Positions 16,318 through 23,014 of a DNA stretch of 61,891 bases are shown in pieces. Under the pieces are notes generated by a model. That model was given only the letters and a program-made list of their open reading frames with translations. It did not search any database and had not been told where the DNA came from. The first letter of the stretch is position 1. The number at the start of each line of letters is the position of its first letter. Origin of the DNA: JBEKHI01 sp050012355 (lineage in GTDB: Bacteria > Actinomycetota > Actinomycetes > Streptosporangiales > Streptosporangiaceae); contig JBEKHI010000001.1 of NCBI GenBank assembly GCA_050012355.1, forward strand, positions 1 through 61,891, given 5' to 3'. Both the position numbers and the translations under genes were made by a program.

Positions 16318-17790
16318 ATGATCACTGAATGGATTCAGCGGGCGGCGCTCCGGCGCGGTGATGCCGTCTATCTTGAGGACGCGAGAGGATCGCGGACTCT
16401 CAGCTACGCCCAGCTCCGCACGCGGGCTAATGACTGGGCGACGTTCCTGGACCGGGAGGGCGTGCCGGCTGGCGGCCGGGTAGCGATCCGGCTGCCGGAT
16501 CCACTGGACTACGCCGAGGCGCTAATCAGCGTCATCGCAGCGGGCCGCGTAGCCGTCCCGCTGGACCCCGGTGCCCCGACCGCGGAACTAACCCGCGTGT
16601 TGCGGGTCGCCCACCCCCGCCTGGTTCTCTCCGAGCCGGTGCCGGCGCCGGTGGCGGTGCCGGTGCCCGTGCCGGTGCCGGTGGCGGTGCCGGTCGATGT
16701 GACATCGACCGGCATAGAGCGCGGTCGATGTCACATCGACCGTCCTGGGACCGGCGGGATCTTCCTGTGTACTAGCGGGACGACCGGGACGCCTAAGGGG
16801 ATACTTCTCGAGGATGGCCAGCTGGCGCATGTGGCGGCGTGCGTGGTGGCGCATCACCGGCTGACCGCGAAGGACCGTGGCTACTGCTCGCTGCCGTTGT
16901 TCCACGTGAACGCCGAAGTCGTCGGGCTGCTCGCGACGCTCGCCGCGCAGAGCAGGCTCGCGCTCGACCGCCGGTTCTCCCGCCAGGGATTCTGGGATGT
17001 CATCCGGCAGCGAAAGATCACCTGGATCAACGCCGTGCCCGCCATCATCACGCTGCTAGCTCAGGAACCGCCAGAGAAGACCCCCGCGACCGTCCGGTTC
17101 GTCAGATCCGCATCGGCGCCGTTGCCCGCGGCGGTGCTGCGGCGGTTCGAGAAAACGACAGGCATCCCGGTCGTGGAGACGTACGGGATGACCGAGGCGG
17201 CTTCGATGATCACCGCGAACCCGCTGGCCGAGGACGGGCCGCGCAAGCCGGGCTCGGCTGGCCGGGCAGCAGGAACCGAGGTCCGAGTGACAAGGGACGG
17301 GCTGCCCTGCCCGGCCGAGACCGTGGGGAATGTGCAGATCCGCGGCCGGGGAGTGATCTCCAAGTACGCCGAGGGTGGCCGCCGCGGCGCGATCGATGCC
17401 GAAGGCTGGCTGGACACCGGCGACCTCGGGTACCTCGACGAGGACGGGTACCTGTTCCTCGCTGGGCGGTCCGACGACGTGATCAACCGTGGTGGCGAGA
17501 AGATTTACCCACGGGAAATCGAGGAGATCCTGCTCGCGCAGCCGGGTGTCCTGTCCGCGGTCGTGGTCGGCAGTCCCGACGAGGTGCTGGGCGCGCGTCC
17601 GGTCGCCTACGTGATACCCGCGCCCGGCTATGGCGGTGACATCGAGACGGTACTGCGGGTTGCCTGCGATGCGAGCCTGCCTAAGTACAAACGGCCGAGT
17701 ACCTACTACTTGGTAGAGCAGATGCCCCTTGGGCCCACCGGCAAGGTCCAGCGGCGACGGTTGGTTGAACTTGCCACCTCGGCCCAGTGA
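16318..17790 (+). CDS. AMP-forming acyl-CoA synthetase/ligase (ANL superfamily)
   Basis: The product has 490 residues and activates a carboxylic acid as an acyl-AMP. Core motifs are all present: A3 IFLCTSGTTGTPKG, A5 VETYGMTEAAS, A7 GWLDTGDLGYLDEDGYLFL, A8 GRSDDVINRGGEKIYPREIE and A10 PTGKVQRRR with the catalytic Lys. It begins one base after the VOC stop and overlaps the next gene as GTGA. An insertion after residue 107 has an unusual Val-Pro run encoded by GCCGGTG-type repeats, followed by two mutually complementary 19-base palindromes (listed separately). This falls in the surface linker before the P-loop and keeps frame. In context it may activate a sulfolactate-derived acid for transfer by the downstream acyltransferase. 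Confidence 0.9.
   Translation: MITEWIQRAALRRGDAVYLEDARGSRTLSYAQLRTRANDWATFLDREGVPAGGRVAIRLPDPLDYAEALISVIAAGRVAVPLDPGAPTAELTRVLRVAHPRLVLSEPVPAPVAVPVPVPVPVAVPVDVTSTGIERGRCHIDRPGTGGIFLCTSGTTGTPKGILLEDGQLAHVAACVVAHHRLTAKDRGYCSLPLFHVNAEVVGLLATLAAQSRLALDRRFSRQGFWDVIRQRKITWINAVPAIITLLAQEPPEKTPATVRFVRSASAPLPAAVLRRFEKTTGIPVVETYGMTEAASMITANPLAEDGPRKPGSAGRAAGTEVRVTRDGLPCPAETVGNVQIRGRGVISKYAEGGRRGAIDAEGWLDTGDLGYLDEDGYLFLAGRSDDVINRGGEKIYPREIEEILLAQPGVLSAVVVGSPDEVLGARPVAYVIPAPGYGGDIETVLRVACDASLPKYKRPSTYYLVEQMPLGPTGKVQRRRLVELATSAQ
16635..16741 (+). repeat. In-frame GCCGGTG tandem repeat followed by paired palindromes inside the ligase gene
   Basis: Bases 16635-16691 are a degenerate hexamer-type repeat encoding alternating Val-Pro/Ala. 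They are followed by GGTCGATGTGACATCGACC (16692-16710) and GGTCGATGTCACATCGACC (16723-16741). The two 19-mers are each palindromic and are reverse complements of each other, so this DNA can fold into a hairpin or cruciform. The reading frame is preserved. Confidence 0.8.
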
Positions 17791-19886
17791 GCCCGGGCGG
17801 TCGGCCGGGGCTCGTTGACGCGACGGCGGGCGGGGCCGCGGCTGAAACCGTGCCGGGTGCTACCGCGCCCATCCGCCGTCCGCATGTTGTCGCGCTGAAC
17901 TTGATCAGGATGCTCATCATCGTGCTGGTGGTGGGCGTCCACACGCTGTCCGACGTCGGCGGGACGGTGACCCCGCTGCTCGGCGCGGTCACCACCGTTT
18001 TCCACACCAGCAGGGAACTGTTCTTCCTGCTCACGGCGTTCGTGCTCGTCTACAACTACGGGAAGCGCCCGAAGATCAAGTGGCCGTCGTTCTGGTGGCG
18101 GCGCTATAAGTTCGTCGTCCCGGCGTACGTCGCCTGGTCGGTCATCTATTTCCTCGCGGACGGCACCCGGTGGGACAACTGGCACGTCTTGCTGCATGAA
18201 CTGGAAACCGGCACCGCGCGCTACCACATGTACTTCCTGCTGGTCACCATGCAGGTCTACCTGCTATTTCCGGTGGTGCGCTGGCTGCTACGCGTGACGC
18301 AGCGCTATCACTGGGCGCTGTTCGGCGTGGTGTGCGCGTTCCAGGTCGTCTTTAGCTACGCGGTACACGAGGGGTGGAACGCGCCAGGGTTCATCGGCGC
18401 CTGGCTGCACGACCCGACGATGTGGGCGCCGAGCTACACGCTTTATGTGATCGGCGGGGCCCTCGTCGGCTGGCACTTCGAGGAAATCGCCGCGTTCACC
18501 CGGCGGCACATGCGGATGGCAGGCCTGGTGACGCTCGCCGGGCTGTGCGTCGGCATCGGCGTGTACTGCTTCGAGTGGCTGGTGGTCCACCAGACGCCTG
18601 CCGCGGCAAGCGCGGTGTTCCAGCCCATCGTGGTCATCGAGGCGCTGGCCTATGGCTGGGGGCTGCTGGCCCTCGGGCTGCACTGGTCAGACAAGGGCAC
18701 GCCGGGCCGGAAGCTGGCGGCCGCCGGAGCGGACTGCTCGTTCGGCATCTACCTCGCGCATCCGCTGCTGCTTCAGGGACTGGTGCTGGAGACCAGCCAC
18801 TACGGCGTGCTGTCCTGGATACGCAAGTCGCCGCCAGTGGTAGAGCTGCTCATCATGCTGCTAATCATCGTCCCGATCGTGTACCTCGGGGCGTGGGCGG
18901 TGACCTGGGTGCTGCGCAGGACGCCACTGAGCCTGCTGCTAACCGGGCGGTCCATGATCAAGCCCTGGCGCGGACGGCTATCAAGAATGCCGCGCGGGTC
19001 GAAACCGGTGCTCGCCGGGGCGGCACTGATGTGCGTAGCGATCCTCGGCGTCGGACTGTGGGCCGCGCGTGGCGCAAGCGGGACGACGTTCACCGCGACC
19101 CCGGCGGTCAAGATCAGCACGACGGTGCAGCAGTCAGGCTCGGTGAAGCTGGACAGAAGCGTCTACAAGATCAAGGTCGACGGGGTCACGCGGGAGTGGG
19201 TGCAGCTCACCCCGAGCACCGGAGTGAGCTCGTCAACGCCGATCATCATCGTGCTCCAGGGCGTGAACGCGACAACGAACTTGGAGATCAACCGCGACCA
19301 CCTGACCGGTTACGACGCCGAGTTGGTGTACCCGGTCCCGCTGTATGAGTCCTGGAACGCGGGCGGCTGCTGCGGCGAGTCGGCAACCAAGGATGTAAAC
19401 GACGTCGCGTTCATCGAGGCGCTGGTCGCCGCCGTCAACCCGGGGAACTCCCACGCGGTGACACTCGCCGGGTACAGCAACGGCGGACGGCTTACCTACC
19501 AGATCGCCTGCACCGATCCGACGCTGGTGGACAACTACGCGGTGGTCAAGGCCATGCCCGACGGATGCGTGGTCAGCAAGCGCATCACCATCCTGCAGAT
19601 CGACTCCACCGACGACACGAAGGTGCCGCTCAAACCCGGCGACAAGGGCTCGGAATCCCCGGCGGCGACAGTGGAGGTGTCCCGGCTGCGACAAGTCGAC
19701 GGGGCGACCGGCTCGGCCAAGGTGACAAACAAGGGCGCGCTGAACTTGTCGGTGTGGCAAGGCACCGACGGGAGCAAGGTGGAGTTCGCGGTGTACACCG
19801 GCGGCGGCCACAGCTTCCCGCAACCGACCGCGACTACCCCCTCAGCCGGCGCCCTGATCTACCAGCTCGCGTCTGGTTCCAGTTGA
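17787..19886 (+). CDS. Membrane acyltransferase (acyltransferase-3 family) fused to an extracellular esterase-like domain
   Basis: The product has 699 residues and starts at GTG overlapping the ligase stop. Residues 30-400 form an acyltransferase-3 domain with about ten membrane helices, including the N-terminal LNLIRMLIIVLVVGVHT helix that carries a family-typical His. A further helix near residue 415 (VLAGAALMCVAILGVGLW) leads to an extracytoplasmic alpha/beta-hydrolase domain of the PHB-depolymerase/feruloyl-esterase type. That domain has the nucleophile elbow AGYSNGGRL, the preceding WNAGGCCGES typical of these esterases, Asp in QIDSTDDTKVPL and His in GGGHSFPQP. One chain could therefore add and remove acyl groups on an exported product. 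As last gene of the operon it probably handles the final, membrane-linked step. Confidence 0.85.
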   Translation: MSPGGRPGLVDATAGGAAAETVPGATAPIRRPHVVALNLIRMLIIVLVVGVHTLSDVGGTVTPLLGAVTTVFHTSRELFFLLTAFVLVYNYGKRPKIKWPSFWWRRYKFVVPAYVAWSVIYFLADGTRWDNWHVLLHELETGTARYHMYFLLVTMQVYLLFPVVRWLLRVTQRYHWALFGVVCAFQVVFSYAVHEGWNAPGFIGAWLHDPTMWAPSYTLYVIGGALVGWHFEEIAAFTRRHMRMAGLVTLAGLCVGIGVYCFEWLVVHQTPAAASAVFQPIVVIEALAYGWGLLALGLHWSDKGTPGRKLAAAGADCSFGIYLAHPLLLQGLVLETSHYGVLSWIRKSPPVVELLIMLLIIVPIVYLGAWAVTWVLRRTPLSLLLTGRSMIKPWRGRLSRMPRGSKPVLAGAALMCVAILGVGLWAARGASGTTFTATPAVKISTTVQQSGSVKLDRSVYKIKVDGVTREWVQLTPSTGVSSSTPIIIVLQGVNATTNLEINRDHLTGYDAELVYPVPLYESWNAGGCCGESATKDVNDVAFIEALVAAVNPGNSHAVTLAGYSNGGRLTYQIACTDPTLVDNYAVVKAMPDGCVVSKRITILQIDSTDDTKVPLKPGDKGSESPAATVEVSRLRQVDGATGSAKVTNKGALNLSVWQGTDGSKVEFAVYTGGGHSFPQPTATTPSAGALIYQLASGSS

Positions 19887-20011
19887 CGCGGCGGGCCCAT
19901 AGAGCGGACCGCTCCATAGATTCGCCGCTTAGCGTGAAAACACAGGCGTTGCTGGCCGTTACGGCGCGCGTCAGGATCGGCACACCTTAGGTTCACGAAA
20001 TCTTGCCTCGG

Positions 20012-20034
20012 ATGAGGTAGCGTTTCATGAGGTA
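20012..20034 (+). promoter_or_regulatory. Candidate operator repeats upstream of the XRE operon
   Basis: ATGAGGTA occurs at 20012-20019 and again at 20027-20034, 15 bases apart and immediately upstream of the AAGGGGG ribosome site of the 20046 gene. Such tandem half-sites are plausible targets of the XRE protein encoded in the operon. No binding data exist. Confidence 0.4.
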
Positions 20035-20045
20035 AGGGGGTTGCC

Positions 20046-20669
20046 GTGAGCGCACAGGTATTCATCCAGGAACGGGCCGCCGACCGGCTCGCCGAGCTGG
20101 ATCTGGCTGTGGAAATCTTGGAGCGCGTCATCCGGCGTGCCGACGCGGAAGCACAGATGTGCACGGCGTTCGACCCGCCGTTGCTCGAAGGACTGACCCG
20201 GTGGGGACGTGCGACGCGTTACCTGCGTGAAGAACTTGTCCCGCTTGGGTGGACCTACGACAACCCGCGCAACTTCGCCCGCACGATCCATCCTGATGGC
20301 GAGTTCGCGATCGTCGTTACGACTGGCGATGGCATGACTGGCCTGCCAGGCATGGTCCCCGGGACGAAGAACCCGAAGGGCCTAGCGACCATGCTCGCCG
20401 TGGACGCCAACGCGCAGCTGACGTTTGACTTCGGTCCGCAGTTCCTCCCGGCTGGTATGGACAAGGTCACCTGGTTCCTGCTGTTCTACGCCGATGGATT
20501 CGAGTACCGGGCGGAGCTCTCGCTGCCGGGTGGCTATTCAGACGGGATGATCACGCACTGGGACGAGCGGATCATCCTCCCGCCGTTCCAGCGCTACGAC
20601 CGACCAGCCGTTCCCTCCGATACGGAACCGCATCCGGATGTCGTTTTCGAGGTCGCGCCACGATCATGA
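20046..20669 (+). CDS. Unrecognised protein coupled to an XRE-ImmA/IrrE gene
   Basis: This 207-residue soluble protein starts at a GTG preceded by AAGGGGG. The N-terminal 70 residues are helical with many acidic and arginine residues (AELDLAVEILERVIRRADAEA). The middle and end are beta-rich with several aromatic residues (DKVTWFLLFYADGFEYRAEL). No signal peptide, membrane helix or catalytic motif is visible, and I do not recognise the family. The stop overlaps the downstream start (ATGA), so the two are made together. The arrangement resembles toxin-antitoxin or phage-type regulator/protease modules in which the ImmA-like peptidase controls the partner; that is inference. Confidence 0.75.
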   Translation: MSAQVFIQERAADRLAELDLAVEILERVIRRADAEAQMCTAFDPPLLEGLTRWGRATRYLREELVPLGWTYDNPRNFARTIHPDGEFAIVVTTGDGMTGLPGMVPGTKNPKGLATMLAVDANAQLTFDFGPQFLPAGMDKVTWFLLFYADGFEYRAELSLPGGYSDGMITHWDERIILPPFQRYDRPAVPSDTEPHPDVVFEVAPRS

Positions 20670-21697
20670 TGACGCCGTCGCGGCTGACCCTGGCGCGGAA
20701 ACGGAGTGGCCTGACGCTCGCCAGGCTTGGCGAACTCGCGGAGCTGTCGGCCCGCAGCGTGTCCCTGTACGAGAACGGGCACAGCAGACCGTCCCCCGCC
20801 ACGCTTGCTCGGCTCGCCGAGGTGCTTGATGTACCGGAGAGCTTTCTCACCGGTGCCGACGTCGAGGACATCCCGGTTGGGGCGGTGAGTTTCCGCGCGG
20901 TCAGCAAGATGACAGCGCAGCAGCGCGATCAAGCGTTGTCCGCTGGCCGGGTAGCGCTGCTCATCGACGAATGGTTCGAGTCGCGCTTCATACTGCCCGA
21001 GCCGGACGTCCCGTCGCTGACCGGCTACGACCCGGAATCCGCGGCCGAGGTGGTCCGTGCCCGCTGGGGTATGGGTACCCGCCCGGTGCCGAACACGCTG
21101 CACCTCGCGGAGGCACACGGAACACGGATCTACTCGCTGACCCCGGAGAACGTCGCGCTCGACGCGTTCTCGCTGTACTGGGAGGGGCGGCCGTTCGTGT
21201 TCCTGTCGACCGGCAAGTCCGGCGAACGCGGTCGGTTCGACGTCGCGCACGAGCTTGGCCACCTGGTCCTGCACGGCGAGCACCAGCCGCTGCACCGGCC
21301 CGACGCGGAGGTCGAGGCGAACCGGTTCGCCGCGGCGTTCTTGATGCCGCGATCCAGCGTGCTCTCGGCCGGGCTACGCCACGCTGACGTCGACACGATC
21401 CTCGCGGCGAAGGCCACCTGGAAAGTATCCGCGCTCGCGCTCACTCACCGGCTCGCCGAGCTCGACCTGCTCACCGAATGGGGTTACCGCACCGCCTGCG
21501 TGAACCTGGCAAGGCTCGGCTACAAATCCGCTGAGCCGGGCGGTATCCCTCGTGAGTCCTCTCAGTTGCTGGCCAAGGTGTTCAAGGCGCTGCGCGATGG
21601 CGGCGAGACGCTTTCCTCGGTCGCCGCTGCCATAGGCATCAGCGCCGACGAACTGCGCGCCCACGTCTTCGGCCTCACCCTGATGTCCGTCGCCTAG
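20666..21697 (+). CDS. XRE-family regulator fused to an ImmA/IrrE-type zinc metallopeptidase
   Basis: The product has 343 residues. Residues 5-65 are an XRE helix-turn-helix (LTLARKRSGLTLARLGELAE, then SARSVSLYENGHSRPSPATL). Residues about 100-260 are an ImmA/IrrE peptidase domain with the zinc-binding HELGH motif in VAHELGHLVLHGE and a downstream Glu in EVEANRFAAAFLMP. The C-terminal 80 residues carry another possible helix-turn-helix (SVAAAIGISADELRAHVF). Proteins of this type repress their own operon and cleave a repressor or partner on stress. It sits in an accessory block next to a RelA-like/HerA pair. Confidence 0.9.
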   Translation: MMTPSRLTLARKRSGLTLARLGELAELSARSVSLYENGHSRPSPATLARLAEVLDVPESFLTGADVEDIPVGAVSFRAVSKMTAQQRDQALSAGRVALLIDEWFESRFILPEPDVPSLTGYDPESAAEVVRARWGMGTRPVPNTLHLAEAHGTRIYSLTPENVALDAFSLYWEGRPFVFLSTGKSGERGRFDVAHELGHLVLHGEHQPLHRPDAEVEANRFAAAFLMPRSSVLSAGLRHADVDTILAAKATWKVSALALTHRLAELDLLTEWGYRTACVNLARLGYKSAEPGGIPRESSQLLAKVFKALRDGGETLSSVAAAIGISADELRAHVFGLTLMSVA

Positions 21698-21751
21698 CCC
21701 TCGGTCTGGTGCTGGCCCCCGTCTGAGCCGCCGTGCCAGATGCTGACCGAG

Positions 21752-21835
21752 CACTTCTCCCGGCTTAGCGCACTTTTCGTGACTGGTTTGCCCTCATTTA
21801 GGCCCCCGGTTAGGTACACGAACCCGGGATAAGTG
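21752..21835. repeat. 84-bp inverted-repeat element, copy 1
   Basis: The left end CACTTCTCCCGG (21752-21763) pairs with the right end CCGGGATAAGTG (21824-21835) with one mismatch. A second element of exactly the same length and with the same ends lies at 43677-43760. Internal sequence is mostly different. It sits about 94 bases upstream of the RelA/SpoT-like gene start. Confidence 0.6.
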
Positions 21836-21928
21836 GGCGCGGAAATGGGTGAGATGGCGCTTAAGAACGCCGAGTGGTTACTCTTATACGTAACGTAGTT
21901 GGCAACGTGGCGTGAGCGGGGATCACGG

Positions 21929-23014
21929 ATGCCGGTCGAGGGCTTGGAAGAGTATGACAGTCCCGAGGTTCTCGACGCGCGACTTGACCACCAGCAGGTC
22001 ATCGACCGGCGCTCCTCGGACACTGATCGGCGGGCTGAGAACCGTGAGGTCGACTCTGCGGATACCCCAGAGAAGGATCCCGACGGTGGCTGGCGCTGGA
22101 AGAGCCTTGAGCTCTCACCCCAGGCCAACCGAGTTGCCGAAGCGGGACTCGCCCTACGCCGCCAGGCCGAAGGACGCGATGCCGATGGCAACTACACGGA
22201 CCGTGGCATCACCCCCGCGATGCGGCGCATCGAAGGAGACCTCGAACAAGGAAGCTTGGTCCCCGATACCGAGAAGTTCGCTCTCAAGTCCCCCGATCGC
22301 TTCAAAGAAAAGCTCGCGAAGATGGTGACGTTGGAGCCGGATGCATCAGTGGAGGAACTGGCCAGCAAAGTCCATGACGGCATCCGTTACACGTTCATAT
22401 TCGAGACGGCACGTTATGTGGAGGGTGTAGAGCGTGCGTGTGAGCTACTCGAAGGTAACGACTGTCAGCTTGTGGCATTCAAGCCAAGCTGGGATAGGGA
22501 AGAGTACAAGGGTGTGAACAGTCAGTGGCGCGATCGTGCAAGCGGAATTCTCTTTGAAGTGCAGTTTCACACCCCTGAGAGCTGGGTTGCCAAGCAGGCT
22601 ACTCACGACGCATACGAGATGATCGAGTCGCCGCTAACTACGACTGAGGAAAGGGTCCGTTTGCGTACATATCAGCGCGAAGTGTGCGAATCGGTTCCAG
22701 TTCCTCAGGGTGCCTTGGAACTCGAACCGTTCAGAGAGGAGCGAAAGTTAGCGATGTCAGATGCTGTGAATTACTACGCGGTAGTCGGGTTGGGGCGTAC
22801 GGCGGACAATCCTTCAGGGCTTGTCCGTCGTAGGCAAACGGCGGATGGTCCAGTGGATGAGTCCGTAAGCCGTGACCTGACGTGGGTATTCACCGATGCC
22901 ATTTACCAGTGGGAGCGGGGCGAGAACTTCGGTCCGGAACTCGTCGAGATTAGTGCGGGGGAGGCGGATGAGTTGATCGCTCGGTTCCGGGAGCGGTGGA
23001 GTCACGACGGTTGA
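21929..23014 (+). CDS. RelA/SpoT-like nucleotidyltransferase-domain protein
   Basis: The product is about 361 residues from ATG 21929 (GGGG seven bases upstream); a TTG at 21899 is possible. Residues about 135-265 look like a RelA/SpoT-type synthetase fold: DGIRYTFIFE, then EEYKGVNSQWRD, then ILFEVQFHTPESWVAKQATH, where EVQ is the equivalent of the EIQIRT motif. Related domains occur in toxic small alarmone synthetases and in phage or polymorphic-toxin proteins. The C-terminal 85 residues form a second module (NYYAVVGLGRTADNPSGLVRRR and onward) resembling a common stand-alone actinobacterial protein. The gene is visibly lower in GC than its neighbours and overlaps the HerA-like gene. A toxin or defence effector is the favoured role, by inference. 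Confidence 0.65.
   Translation: MPVEGLEEYDSPEVLDARLDHQQVIDRRSSDTDRRAENREVDSADTPEKDPDGGWRWKSLELSPQANRVAEAGLALRRQAEGRDADGNYTDRGITPAMRRIEGDLEQGSLVPDTEKFALKSPDRFKEKLAKMVTLEPDASVEELASKVHDGIRYTFIFETARYVEGVERACELLEGNDCQLVAFKPSWDREEYKGVNSQWRDRASGILFEVQFHTPESWVAKQATHDAYEMIESPLTTTEERVRLRTYQREVCESVPVPQGALELEPFREERKLAMSDAVNYYAVVGLGRTADNPSGLVRRRQTADGPVDESVSRDLTWVFTDAIYQWERGENFGPELVEISAGEADELIARFRERWSHDG

Noticed and set aside
16635..16741. CRISPR array
   Set aside because: Short degenerate coding repeat with no spacers and no cas genes.
19890..19925. Palindrome GAGCGGACCGCTC after the acyltransferase gene as a terminator
   Set aside because: The two arms meet at a single central base, so it cannot form a terminator hairpin; at most a dyad binding site.
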